A stretch of DNA of 64,000 bases from Mesostigma viride (lineage: Eukaryota; Streptophyta; Mesostigmatophyceae; Mesostigmatales; Mesostigmataceae): positions 789,720 through 853,719 of the forward strand of contig RPFO01000253.1 of NCBI GenBank assembly GCA_009746045.1. Direction: 5' to 3'. The position numbers and the translations under genes were made by a program. The notes under the pieces were generated by a model, which had not been told where the DNA came from, did no database searches, and saw only the letters and a program-made list of their open reading frames with translations. Of the stretch, positions 1-10,735 are shown one piece after another (the first letter of the stretch is position 1; the number at the start of each line of letters is the position of its first letter).

Positions 1-615
1 TGCAATTCGCCGACGCGCGATGAGGCGAAGAGGATGCGTAAAAATGGAAAGAAGCTCCCAGCCTGCTGGGATCCACTCACGCAAGGCCGAGAGAAATGCG
101 ACCAGGTTTATGAGGACCTGTCGCTCGCGAGTGCGAACGCCGCGAGTAAGCAGCGAAAGCAACGCGATGTCCTGAAACAAATTTGTAGTGACCACCGGCG
201 CGCCCCCCGTGCGCGTCGAGGCCCAGTTTTGCAAGTTGCGCTGGTACCCGGTGAGCGATGAAATTGCGTTGTCCACCTCCTCAATGGCGGTGGTAACCTC
301 GTTCACCGAACGCAGGCCGCCGCGGACCTGGACCGTAAAAGCCGAAAGAATATTTCGGATTTGGTCTAATGGACCACGAATCGCCGGCACCAGCTGCGGC
401 AGGCGGGGTTCCTCGGGAAAATCTCCCAGCAATGGGAGCGCTGCTCGCTGTCGACGATGCAATTCGTCGAGCGAAATCGTGACCTCGTCAAGGAGAGCTT
501 GCCACGATGGAGCAGCCGGCCTTGGCTCACGCGGACGCGGAGCCGGTAAGGGATCTGCCGGCGGAGCAGCTACTTCCTCATCGGTAGGAATGCGGAAGTC
601 TTCGGAATTCGGCAT
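1..615 (-). CDS. ORF0 of copy E, unknown helix-rich protein (C-terminus outside window)
   Basis: An unrecognised protein encoded between the 5' LTR and gag. The start is the ATG at 615-613, the first one after the LTR; the same start (MPNS...) is used in copies A and D. All 205 codons to the window edge are open, so this is the best-preserved ORF0 sampled together with copy A. The N-terminus is proline-rich (residues 1-45). The rest is predicted by eye to be helical, with a central segment rich in Val/Leu/Ile and a conserved LLTRGVRTRERQVLINLV block. No catalytic motif, zinc finger or membrane signal is visible. Function is unknown; conservation in four diverged copies argues that it is used by the element. 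Confidence 0.75.
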   Translation of the reverse strand, partial: MPNSEDFRIPTDEEVAAPPADPLPAPRPREPRPAAPSWQALLDEVTISLDELHRRQRAALPLLGDFPEEPRLPQLVPAIRGPLDQIRNILSAFTVQVRGGLRSVNEVTTAIEEVDNAISSLTGYQRNLQNWASTRTGGAPVVTTNLFQDIALLSLLTRGVRTRERQVLINLVAFLSALREWIPAGWELLSIFTHPLRLIARRRIA

Positions 616-639
616 GATCGTGAAAAGGCGAGTAATACG

Positions 640-1261
640 AGTTGTGAGAGGGTTGCACAGAATTCCGCCATGGTTCTTGCAGGAATGTTGCCTTTATTAT
701 GAATAAGGAACACAGACGTAAGTCACGTCACTTCCAAGACTGCACGCAGCACAGGCGACAGGGTCGCAGTGCCAAGAGAACGTGCACGCAAGAACTAGCG
801 TCCCGGTGCGACCAAGTCACACATATAGGTTGTTAGGGACGCGTCCAAGTACTCAGCTGTACTGTCACAGCTGAACTGTCAATCAATTGATTACACAGAC
901 TCTGGCACACCTTTGGCGCGCAGATCTATCAATTGTCCATACGGCTAGTCCTGTGGACCTATCCGTACGCTGCTCAGCATCAATTGTCTCATAGGTCCTG
1001 GCGCGCTTAGTACAGCGCGCCTACCTATCAATTGACCATCAAGTCCTGTACAAGTCCTGTCAACGTCCTGCGGACTATCAAAGTGACACTTGTACATCCT
1101 GTGTCCGTACGCGCCCACAGTGGCGCGCCGGGTACTGTCGGCACAGCCTAGGCAACGTCATAACTTTTACTTTCCTTAATTAACCAAATGAGGCGTTCAA
1201 GGTGCCGTTGGAAAGAGCGTAACAATCTCTATCCATCTAACGTAAATTCTTTACGTTAACT
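640..1261 (-). repeat. 5' LTR of copy E
   Basis: Boundaries are set by alignment with the LTRs of copies A and B. The outer end, read on the minus strand, starts AGTTAACGTAAAG and folds into a 9-bp hairpin (TAACGTAAA / TTTACGTTA). The loop is GAA here and GGA in the other copies, so the stem is kept while the loop varies. The internal end is ...ACAACT, followed by CGTATTAC, the likely primer-binding region. Confidence 0.9.
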
Positions 1262-2002
1262 GCCGCATTCCGGTGCGCCCTCCCCATGAGCCCTCTGTTC
1301 ACGCTGGTGCCGGCCCTTTACGCCATCGCCATCCTCCACCATGCAACTGTTTGCCCCGAAACCTCTCATCACGGCGGGGGCGGCCTGCGGCAGCTGCGGG
1401 CTTGTAATCGATACTACTGGGGCGCACTACATTGCGTGCATAGGTGGCCAGCAGAACAAGAACTGGTTCCTCTATCAAGGAGACAACCAGTTCCTCTATA
1501 TCTCCATACCGCTCTCCTATAATTCGACGTGATGTGTGCCTTGGTTCGGTCGGTCTTTTCCCACTCCACCATCAAGTGTGAGGACGCGGATGGGGCCGCC
1601 CTCTATTCGAGCTCCCCCAACCACCGGCCCGACATAATAACACGTGCTGGACTACGATGGGCAGGGTTGCCACCTGCTCATTGATGTCTCCATACGTGGC
1701 TCGGCCGCTTTCCGGTCGCCACTTCATCCGGGCGGCTGTTGATGCCGACGCTGCGCTGCCGCTGTGGCCGAGTGCGACCAGTTTGCCTCCTACGGCAATG
1801 TGGGGCCCCAACGGGTCATGAATCCCCTTTGTCCTTGAGGACTTCGGGGCCATGGGCCTTCAGCAAGACAGCGGAGTTTTTTCACGAGTGCTGCCAGCGG
1901 CGGGAAGACCGCCTTGACCTCGAGGGTCAGACTGCCCTGTGGTCTGTCCGGACATTAGTTAATGAATTAATTAATCAAAATGACCACATCGGCGACCATG
2001 GG
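1262..2002. other. Unassigned spacer
   Basis: No recognisable gene. The only weak coding candidate is a 63-codon ORF at 1341-1532 (+), starting MQLFAPK, with Cys-x-x-Cys and an aromatic-rich C-terminus; it has no recognised family and could be chance. The stretch ends in an AT-rich TTAATTAATTAATC tract at about 1956-1977, which resembles the tails of the LINE copies elsewhere in the window, so part of it may be a LINE 3' remnant. Confidence 0.4.
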
Positions 2003-2337
2003 TTCATTCATTCATTCATTCCGATTCATTCATTCATTCATTCATTCATTCATTCATTCATTCATTCATTCATTCATTCATTCATTCATTCATTCATTCA
2101 TTCATTCATTCATTCATTCATTCATTCATTCATTCCGATTCTTTCATTCATTCCGATTCATTCATTCATTCCGATTCATTCATTCATTCATTCATTCATT
2201 CATTCATTCATTCATTCATTCATTCATTCATTCATTCATTCATTCATTCATTCATTCATTCATTCATTCATTCATTCATTCATTCATTCATTCATTCATT
2301 CATTCATTCATTCATTCATTCATTCATTCATTCATTA
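2003..2337. repeat. (CATT)n microsatellite, about 335 bp
   Basis: Roughly 80 tandem CATT units, interrupted four times by a CCGATT variant unit near 2030, 2135, 2153 and 2171. The clustered variant units mean that slippage has copied the imperfection. The long ORFs across it (Phe-Ile-His-Ser repeats) are artefacts of a period that is not a multiple of three. Confidence 0.98.
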
Positions 2338-2570
2338 TAGGAACATGACTCCGTTGGGAGTACATGTAGCGCATATCCCTGAGAAGGGGCATATGGCTTT
2401 TTATACATTCTGGACTACTTCCTGCAAGGGTAAGATGTAAACTAGACCTGCTCTAGATGCACCAAGTGCACCTGCACCATGCACCGTGATCTCTCAGAGC
2501 ACAAAGGGGGCCTGGCACGGGGTGGAAGATCAGCATGGCTATACAGAAGCTACATAGGGCATGGCGTCTC

Positions 2571-2942
2571 CATCCATCGGGGTCATCCATCCATCCATCC
2601 ATCCACCCATCCATCCATCCATCCATCCATCCATCCATCCATCCATCCATCCATCCATCCATCCATCCATCCATCCATCCATCCATCCATCCATCCATCC
2701 ATCCATCCATCCATCCATCCATCCATCCATCCATCCATCCATCCATCCATCCATCCATCCATCCATCCATCCATCCATCCATCCATCCATCCATCCATCC
2801 ATCCATCCATCCATCCATCCATCCATATCCATCCATCCATCCATCCATCCATCCATCCATCCATGCATGCATGCATCGGGGTTAATGCTCCGTGCAGACT
2901 CCCCAACGGGAGCACGAGTCTAATTAATTAATTCATTAATTA
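2571..2942 (+). mobile_element. 5'-truncated LINE 3' end with expanded (ATCC)n
   Basis: The insert is bounded by a perfect 10-bp duplication ATGGCGTCTC at 2561-2570 and 2943-2952. Its 3' end (about 2887-2942) carries the block GACTCCCCAACGGGAGCACG followed by a TTAATTAA-rich tail. The same block and tail end the LINE at 20739-22733 and its duplicate near 23740-23780. Almost all of the remaining body is (ATCC)n. Shared tail, variable 5' end and a TSD of about 10 bp are the signature of target-primed reverse transcription. Confidence 0.75.
2584..2862. repeat. (ATCC)n microsatellite, about 280 bp
   Basis: About 70 near-perfect CATC/ATCC units with single interruptions (CACCC near 2606, ATATCC near 2827), ending in GCATGCATGCATC. 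It lies wholly inside the truncated LINE insert. The Ile-His-Pro-Ser and Trp-Met-Asp-Gly ORFs across it are repeat artefacts. Confidence 0.98.
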
Positions 2943-3159
2943 ATGGCGTCTCAGCAGAGAGTAGCTCTCTGCGTGGGCACTGTGCAGTCAGACTGTCAGC
3001 ATAACTAACTAACTCTCTGTCAGCATAACTAACTAAATAAAGCTAGGCATCAGCATCTGGCGTCATAAAGCTAGGCATCATGCAGCTGGCAACACCTGCT
3101 GCATGGCGCTCGAAGGGCCTGGGCGAGCACCGCAAGCGCAATGATGATCCTCCTCAATG

Positions 3160-3533
3160 ATGATGCTCCTCAAGGTCCTCGTCCTCACGGTGCTTACGTA
3201 TGGCGCTGAGGCGTGGACACGATCACGGACACACTGGCGGCTAAGCTTAAGGCGGCACGGTTTACAGGCCGGATGCTCCCACAGGTCCTGAATGTAGGGT
3301 TTTCCAAGCATAGGTCATTAGAGTCTTTGTATCAGGGTATGGCAGCCTCTTATTTCGGACGAGATTAGGCAGCGTAGGATAGCATTTGTAGGACATCTTG
3401 CTCGCACCAGCCAGGTCGACACCGCCCTTGGTCTGGCCGGCCCCCAGCGGCTTGGCCAACCAGGGCGGCATATATCTTGCGTACCTGGCCGGGTCCTAAG
3501 CCGGACATTCCCAGGAAGCTAGCTAGGTAAACC
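3160..3533 (+). pseudogene. LINE reverse-transcriptase C-terminal relic
   Basis: One plus frame near 3166-3220 reads LKVLVLTVLTYGAEAWT, which resembles the YGAExW motif at the C-terminal end of non-LTR reverse transcriptases. A later frame near 3355-3400 reads DEIRQRRIAFVGHLAR, like the IxxRRxxxxGHxxR motif that follows it in many LINEs. The frame is broken at least twice. The relic is interrupted at 3533 by copy A and probably continues at 11357. It is a fossil and the substrate for the later insertions. The family assignment is from motifs only. Confidence 0.5.
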
Positions 3534-4149
3534 AGTTGTAAGAGTGAGGATGCCACGAATTCCGCCATGGTTCTTGCAGGAAGTTGCCTTTATTAATAAC
3601 AAGGAAACACAGACGTAAGTCACGTCACTTCCAAGACTGCACGCAGCACAGGCGACAGGGTCGCAGTGCCAAGAGAACGTGCACGCAAGAACTAGCGTCC
3701 CGGTGCGACCAAGTCACACATATAGGTTGTTAGGGACGCGTCCAAGTACTCAGCTGTACTGTCACAGCTGAACTGTCAATCAATTGATTACACAGACTCT
3801 GGCACGCCTTTGGCGCGCAGATCTATCAATTGTCCATACGGCTAGTCCTGTGGACCTATCCGTACACTACTCAGCATCAATTGTCTCATAGGTCCTGGCG
3901 CGCTACAGTGCGGTACCTATCAATTGACCATCAAGTCCTGTACAAGTCCTGTCAACGTCCTGCGGACTATCAAAGTGACACTTGTACATCCTGTGTCCGT
4001 ACGCGCCCACAGTGGCGCGCCGGGTACTGTCGGCACAGCCTAGGAAACGTCATAACTTTTACGTTCCTTAACCAAATGAGGCGTTCAAGGTGCCGTTGGA
4101 AAGAGCGTAACAATCTCTATCCATCTAACGTAAATCCTTTACGTTAACT
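3534..4149 (-). repeat. 3' LTR of copy A
   Basis: 616 bp. It differs from the partner at 10736-11351 at only a handful of sites, for example one G in the GCGGTACC region and TTCCTT versus TCCCGT near the outer end. It holds four CAATTGA motifs and an AATAAAG near the internal edge that could serve in 3'-end formation. Confidence 0.95.
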
Positions 4150-5099
4150 CCAATCCCTTCTTTTCTTTAGGGATCACATCCCCTGCCAGGGACCCTTGAA
4201 GTAGCTTGAAATGTCCTTCACTCCAGCTTGAAGCTTGAACAGATGTCTTTAATGGCCATTGCCATTCCCCCAGCCTTTTCTTTTAAGGAACTGGAAAAGA
4301 AACAGATCTGCCACAGGGAAAACCATTCCATGAGAAATGGATAAAAACCTATGGAAGTGGCATTACAGAGTACCACCAGATATTAGAAGCACACAAAATT
4401 AAATACATACAGGTTAATTCTATGAGGTCTTCTCCAGGAATTAATCCCATCACCTCGGTAGAGCCTCCAGTACAATGACCTTCTGGCGGTGAGTTACATT
4501 AATCCCAGATACTAATCCCATAAAACCCAGTACATATTCAATATAAGTACAATAAATCCATGACAATTAAAATACCACTTGACAAAGTAAGGCGTATTAC
4601 AATAGTTTGCCTGTCATTCTCTCAACAGGGGTCTATTGGCGCCCGTCTTACGGCGCCCGTCTACTTGCCAGATGGTAAACTGCCACAGCAAACAAATGAC
4701 AAAATGAAACACATAGGCAACAATTAAATCCTGCCCTGGGGAACTAGGGAAGTCTGAACAGGCAAACACCTGAACAGGCCAGCTTGTAGAAACATAATAC
4801 CAGGGAATCGAACCCCGCCCTATAAACCCCAGAATAAAGGTTCCCAGACCATTGTGAGAAGTATGTACAAATATACATTTCTTTTAAAATAGAATACATG
4901 GTCTGTAATGGACCTGTCAACCTTGTGTAGTCAACAGCATGAACCCCAGCCAAAACCTGGCTGTATCCTGATTAAAATCAGAGTGAGTGTACCATGGTCC
5001 ATGAGCCTTAGTACAGACTAAAATACAGGTATTATGCCAGTCACAATGCTGACACTACCACACAATCTGCTCTCCAATGCCCTATAACCATGCACCAGC
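4150..5099 (-). other. 3' untranslated region of copy A
   Basis: 950 bp between the pol stop and the 3' LTR with no supported ORF. It holds two GGGCGCC blocks about 14 bp apart near 4640-4665 and, near 4803-4820, a minus-strand GGTTCGATTCC that matches the pol III B-box/T-arm consensus. Both recur in copy B, and related versions occur in family H. It ends in the polypurine tract next to the LTR. Confidence 0.75.
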
Positions 5100-8000
5100 T
5101 TAGACAGCTTGCTGAGATGGGTCCATCAGAGACTGAAGAACCTTGTATTGCACTGCTGCCTTCTGCACTAGCTTGGTCAAAGCATCAGCAGGATTGTCAA
5201 CCCCAGGGATATGCTCAATATTGGCCAAGGAGGACAACTCCTTAAGAAGGAGATAATCCAAGTCCCTACTTCTGGCCATCTGCCTGTGCACAAACTGCAC
5301 CATCCCCATGGAGTCTGTTTTTAGAAGAGTGGTAACCTGAAGTGGCCAAGGAGTGTTAGAAGTCATCTGATGAAGCAACTCCTTCAGATAAAGGCTTGTG
5401 TGAATGCCTTCACAAATAGCCCTGCATTCTGCCACATCACTGCTGACAGCCACCCGTTTGTGCAGGCGACTAAACCAGCTCACCAAACTCCCCAGGCCTT
5501 CCTGTCTGAGCACAAAGAGCCCTGCAGCCCTGCCCCTGACCTTGGAGACCTGCCTGCTGTCCATTGAGCTATCCACATACAGCTCCATGCAAATGGGTTG
5601 TGATAAATCCACTGCAGACAACAGAATGCCAGATGAAGCCCTGACCTGATCAGCCACCTTGGCAGACCCTAGCTCCACCAGCATGTCATCAGGCAACCTG
5701 GCTATGACCATAAGGTCTGGCCTGGAAATGCCTGCCACCCAAGCAACCATGCCCCTCACCATGGGACACAGTGCCTGTGTGATGGTTGGAGGAAGCTTGC
5801 TAATGAGGGTCTCTTGATAATCATTGCCCCCCACCAGCAGCATACGCCATTCCCCCCCTTCTTCACCAGTGTGGCCTCCATGCCCACAAACAGCAGAGGC
5901 TCATTCTCCACCTGCCATTGCTCCCTACCCAGAGGAAACTTGGACTTAATGATGGAGATCAGCTCCTTAAGCCACGACGTGGGAGCTATCAGATGTAGGT
6001 CATCCCCGTGCAGCGAAGCATACACTGGCAGGCCTTCCCATTGCCCCAGAAACAGACAGGGGTCTACAGGAGAGACCTTCAAGTTGCAATGCTCCTTCAG
6101 GAAACGGTTGAGAGTCTCCCTCCAGATTATTGGACTTGACCTCAGGCCCTCCAGGCCCTTGAGGATTTTAAGGAACTCCGTGTGGATGTCCCTTTTCCAT
6201 ACAGCAGGCACCCTAACATAGAAAGGCGTCTTGCCCTCCCACTTTTCCTGTGCCACATCTGCATCCCCTCCAGAAATGCCCTCTTGAAGTCTACCACCAC
6301 TGAGCCATAGTCCAAGCCCTTGTTGAGAAGGCCTAGAAATACACACAGCAGCAGCCTCCAAGTGTCATGCAGCATGCCAGGGGTATACAACTCCTCAGCA
6401 GTGCACTCACCAGTACCCTTGAACTCATTCAGCACTGGCCTGACATGTGGTACCTTGACCCCGTCCACCTCCTTCATCTTGATGACAAACTTGAGCTTGA
6501 GTAGACGTCGTGCAGGAGGCAGGTCATTGACAGGTTCCACGCATTTCTTGGAGATCCAGTCCTCCCCAGATTTAATCAGACCCAGTGTGACCTGGGGACA
6601 CATAATGGGAGAGGACATGAGCTTCACCAGGCCTTGGTAGTTGATAGGGCTGTGTCCAGCAAGTGAGTGAGGACCAATGCCCAAACTGCTTGGATGACTA
6701 GCAGCTGGCAGTATGAGGTCATCAACCAAGGGCTCCTGCCCCTGGCACACTTGCACACGCTTAACCGTCCTGGTTACTGCACGTGATAGGTGAGTGGTCC
6801 TGAAATTAATCAGTGGGACCTGACCAGCCCCTTCCTTAGTCAGGAGAGAGGACGTGATCACTACTCCATCCTGGCATAGGAAATTCTGCCCCAGAAGAGC
6901 AGGTCCTTGATAGCCCTCCAAGACACAAAAGCAGTGTCCTGTCCAAGGATAGGAATGAATACCTCACCCAGTACCTTCACGTGTACCCCGCCACTGAAGT
7001 CAGACACAAACTGATAGCTGGGTTCAGACATGCTGTACCCTGCTGCAGCCCTGGTCCCAATGATGGAAACCTGAGAATTAGTGTCTACCTCTAAGGCAGT
7101 GTCCAGCCCCAGATTGCCATGCCACCTGAGCTTGGCTACCTTGGGCTGCTTCTTGGCCTTTGTAGAGCCCCAATCAATCCAGCCAAACTTGTCCCCCTGG
7201 GCTTGGTTAGTGCCTTGGGCTTGACAGTTGACTCCCCAGCTGTTGACCTTGCAGCCTGTTCAACAAGTACCTCTGCAACCTGGCCAGGGCTGACAGATTC
7301 CCCTGCAACAGATGTGGTCGTTGCGTCAGTGATGTCACTTGGGACCTGAAAATCCTGCAGATCCTGTGAGCCTTGTGCCTGACTGCCCTCATTCATCAGG
7401 TTAGGCTTGACATATGACCAACTCAGCCGGTGCACATGCTTTGGTTCGTCCTCCATGCTGACCAAGCATGCGTGGCTAGCTTCATCAACCTGGGTAACCA
7501 CCCCAGGACTCCAGCTACCACGTTTGCCATAAAGGCTAGGTTCCTTCCAAGCTAGGACCTTCTGACCCACTTGTGGCTCCAGCATCTTCCAACCCCGGTC
7601 CTTCTCCCTCAGCTTGGCAAAGGTGACATGTGCAGCATGTTTCCAGCCCTCCAGCACATGTGGTGGGCACAGGCCATGATATAGACCCATTGGGCTGACA
7701 GCAACTCCATCATAGTAGAAGTTAACCCTGCTGTTCAGCTGCTGCTCCACGTTCCTCAGCCATGCACTCCTGACAAGTGCAGGTGCAGACAAGGGTACCC
7801 AGTCTTCAGAGATGATCAATTTCTTGACCTCCTGGATTGCCCTCTCGATAGCACCCTGCTGCCCATGAGCCTCCCTAGGTGTAACCAGCAACTCAGGAAG
7901 GGTAGGATCACCCTTGAGATGCTGAAACTGCATGTCCACCTGGATCCTTGTGGTAGGAAACTTGGCTCTTACATTCTGCAGGGCAGCCAGCAAGTACCTG

Positions 8001-8723
8001 TTCTTCATAGAAGGTAAATGCTCTAGCACCTTGTATTTCGTGTACCTGTCCACGCACACCAACAGTTGCATGCCCCTGATGTGTTGGATATCACACTGCA
8101 GATCACCAATGCTCTGAGGTAGAGCTTTGGCATGTGATTTCCTGGGCTTGTTGGAGGACAACTGGCACTTACACCGTGAGGCAGCTTGCTGACACGCCTT
8201 AAGAAGGGGTGCCCTGCCCATACGGAAGGCAAAGTTGTTTGACAGAGAAGTGGCATGCCCAAACATGTTGTGGATTCGGGCACCCAACTCCTGGTACACA
8301 GAGGAAGCAGTCCCTGGCACAGTCAGGACTGTGCTGTCAGGTTGTCCAGCATCACCATGCTGACTTCCATCCTGTTCTGACTCAGAGCCTGAGTCACCCT
8401 GCTCATGCCCAACACCTGGACCGCCAGCAGGGACCACATGCATACCACCAGAGGCGCCTTCACACCCCTCTGTGGTTGTACATTGGTTTCTCTCAAAATG
8501 AGAGGTCCACCCTCGTGCCCAGCACGAGGATGCATAGGGTCAGACATACTTACAGCTGCATCAGCTGTCAAGGACGTCTTCATAGGAACCTGTACCTCTC
8601 CAGGTGACCTGGGGCCACCCTGAACCTGGAGATCACCCTCTTGTTGCCCAGATATAAAATCTGCATTGGAGCACCTGGCCTCCCCCTGGGTGAATTAAGG
8701 TGTGTAGGGGTTGCCTCAGACAG
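5100..8723 (-). CDS. pol: pol of copy A: integrase, protease, reverse transcriptase, RNase H (frames broken)
   Basis: Follows the gag TGA at 8726-8724. Domains in order on the minus strand: integrase with an HNMFGH...C..C zinc site near 8270-8165 and a DDE core (D in CDIQH, D in VDMQF, E in QQGAIERA) to about 7830; a basic C-terminal part to about 7430; a retropepsin-like domain with VDTNSQVSII at about 7070-7090 and LLGQNFL near 6890; RT with HGDD at 6010-5999; RNase H with YVDSS, AECRA, TDSMG and ADALTK, ending at TAA 5102-5100. Putting the protease after the integrase is not the Copia order. Apparent single-base losses lie near 8690, 7150 (GGG to GG) and 6260 (same site as in copy B). Product if intact: about 1200 residues. 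Confidence 0.85.
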
Positions 8724-9829
8724 TCACTGCTCCTTGTTGTCTTCTTGCTGACTGCCCTTTGAAGGCTGGCCCTGGGACTTGTTGTTGTTATTCTTGTTGT
8801 TGTTGTTGTTATTCTTGTTGTTGCCCTGGCCCTGGGACTTCTTGAAGCTGGGACACTCCTTCTTGATGTGCCCCCACCCCTTGCACAGGTAGCATTGTAT
8901 CTTTGACTTGCCCTGGCCTCCTCCCCCGTTGTCAGGCGCGTTGCCCTGCTTGGGCTTACCACCCACCCGCCTGAACACCGACTTGGAGTGTGACCTCCTG
9001 TCAGAGTCGGGTGAATGATCGCCCTTGCGCTTGTTATGGTTGCCCCCTCGTCCTCCTTGGCTTCTGTCAGCCTCAGACGTCTTGGAGCCCCCTGGGTACG
9101 CCCACCTGCCTGGGTAGCCTTCACTGCTGGCACTCCACCCTCAAACAGCTCCTCTGCCTCGAGTGCTTGTTTGATTATGACCTTGTAGGCCTTGAGGGTT
9201 GAGTGTGGGGCACACATGACCTTTAAAGAGCCACGTGTAGCCTTATCCAGCCCAGAGACCTTCAACCAGTTGGTCAGGGCTATGTTATCTGCCACGTTGA
9301 AACCGTGGGCCCTGCCTTCCTCAACCATTTTGCAATAGCTAAGGAAATTCTGGATGAGATCCCCCTTGACCTCCCACCCTTGATACTTGTCTTGCCAATG
9401 GATGCCGACCTTCTTTCGCTGGTCTTCAAGCAACTCCTTCAGCTCAGCTACATACAGTGCCCAGGCCTTATTGGCCTTCTTACATTCCCTGGTTAGGTCC
9501 TTGATCTGATCAGTGCACTTGCCAAACGTGCTGCTGCCTATCCAGATCTGATAGTAGTTGGTACCCCCGTACAAACTAGGAAGCCCTTCTACAAACTCTT
9601 CAGCCTGCTTAGGCTTAGAGTCAGATGTCACAGGTTGCAGCTGATTTACAATTAATAATCCCTGAGTGGTAAGGTCAAAACCATGAACAGCTTGTGCATT
9701 ATTATTATTGTGATGAATGTTGGTAATCTCTCCGGTAACCCCCACGTCATCTACGTGAGCGGTCCCACTACCAGCACCACCATTATTCCCACTGGCTGGG
9801 GCACCTTTGCTACGGCGCCCGTCTGTCAT
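8724..9829 (-). CDS. gag: gag of copy A (one frame break)
   Basis: Nucleocapsid/capsid precursor. The start ATG at 9829 (MTDGRRSKG) matches copies B and D. The N-terminal quarter is Gly/Asn-rich, followed by a capsid-like helical region of about 200 residues (from about 9640 to 9130), and a basic Asn/Gln/Gly-rich tail with one CCHC zinc knuckle, CYLCKGWGHIKKEC, near 8895-8850. A one-base loss near 9090 (GGGTGG to GGGGG) shifts the frame; the zinc-knuckle part is then read from 8978. The ORF ends NKEQ-TGA-CTG. In copy B the reading frame after this stop stays open into pol. Confidence 0.85.
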
Positions 9830-9994
9830 TCTGCACTACAAGCTATTCAAAAACACCTCAGCACAGCAGCAGAACAGATTATGTACAAAATTGTCGCCAC
9901 TGCCGCCTGCGCCGGTGTCGCCTCCGCCCCCGCGAATTGCCGTTGAAAAATCGACGAAATTGTCGACGAGTACTGGAAAAGAAAATTGGCCGAC

Positions 9995-10711
9995 CTAGTA
10001 GTCAAGGCCCCGGAAATCACAGTACTCGTAGGTATACTCAGGATCCTCCATATCCGGCGTGTGTGCCGGACCTGCACCGGTATGTATTAAAACCGGTGTG
10101 CTTCCCGTCGCGAAAGTTGCGCGCGCCCGACGCGCGACGAGGCGCAGAGGATGAGTAAAAATGGATAACAATTCCCACCCTGCGGGAATCCACTCTCGCA
10201 GAGATGCGAGAAAAGCCACCAGGTTAATAAGAACCTGGCGTTCGCGACTGCGTACGCCGCGTGTGAGCAGCGACAGCAACGCGAGATCTTGAAATAAATT
10301 TGTCGACACCGCCGGCGCGCCCCCCGTGCGTAGCGATGCCCAGTTTTGTAAGTTTCTCTGGTAACCGGTGAGCGAAGAGATGGCGTTGTCCAGCTCCTCG
10401 ATGGCAGTGGTGATTTCGTTCACCGACCGCAAACCTCCCCGCACCTGGACCGTAAATTGCGACAAAATGTTGCGAATGGTGTCCAACGGCGTGCGGATAG
10501 CCGGCACCAGCTGCGGCAAATCGGGGTCCTCGGGGTTATCCCCGAGCAATGGAAGAACTGCGCGCTGCCGACGATGAAGTTCGTCGAGCGAGATCGTGAC
10601 TTCGTCGAGCAATTGCTGCCACGACGGCGCAGTCGGTCTTGATGGAGGACCAGCCGGCGGAGCGGCTATTTCCTCATCGGTGGGAATCCGGAATTCTTCA
10701 GAATTTGGCAT
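9995..10711 (-). CDS. ORF0 of copy A, unknown helix-rich protein, 238 aa (intact)
   Basis: Uninterrupted from ATG 10711 to TAG 9995, placed between the 5' LTR and gag. Pro-rich N-terminus (residues 8-32), then predicted long helices: a heptad-like stretch around residues 45-125 and a hydrophobic LINLVAFLASLREW segment near 180. The C-terminus ends in acidic/aromatic EYTYEYCDFRGLDY, conserved in copies B and D. No known domain was recognised. It could act as an accessory capsid, assembly or RNA-handling factor, but this is only a guess from position. Confidence 0.8.
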   Translation of the reverse strand: MPNSEEFRIPTDEEIAAPPAGPPSRPTAPSWQQLLDEVTISLDELHRRQRAVLPLLGDNPEDPDLPQLVPAIRTPLDTIRNILSQFTVQVRGGLRSVNEITTAIEELDNAISSLTGYQRNLQNWASLRTGGAPAVSTNLFQDLALLSLLTRGVRSRERQVLINLVAFLASLREWIPAGWELLSIFTHPLRLVARRARATFATGSTPVLIHTGAGPAHTPDMEDPEYTYEYCDFRGLDY

Positions 10712-10735
10712 CTTTTTAACGAGGCGTGTAATACG

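Larger units (their letters stand above)
1..1261 (-). mobile_element. Copia-like LTR retrotransposon, A/B/D/E family, copy E (5' part only)
   Basis: Seen: a 622-bp LTR at 640-1261 followed, on the minus strand, by an open ORF0 that runs off position 1. LTR and ORF0 are clearly homologous to copies A, B and D but differ at many sites, so this is a separate subfamily member. The LTR ends are AGTT and AACT, as in the complete copies. The 3' part lies outside the window, so its target duplication cannot be checked; the 5 bp outside the LTR are GCCGC. Confidence 0.9.

Noticed and set aside
1739-2440. Long ORFs with Phe-Ile-His-Ser repeats across the (CATT)n array
   Set aside because: A 4-bp repeat without stops stays open in several frames; there is no real protein signal outside the repeat.
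2003-2862. CRISPR-like arrays
   Set aside because: Repeats are 4-bp microsatellites without spacers, in a eukaryotic transposon context.
2453-2931. Ile-His-Pro-Ser and Trp-Met-Asp-Gly repeat proteins on both strands
   Set aside because: These are translations of the (ATCC)n microsatellite in all frames.
8209-8607. Plus-strand ORFs over pol of copy A, and similar antisense ORFs elsewhere
   Set aside because: They mirror conserved coding on the other strand and have no recognisable domains.
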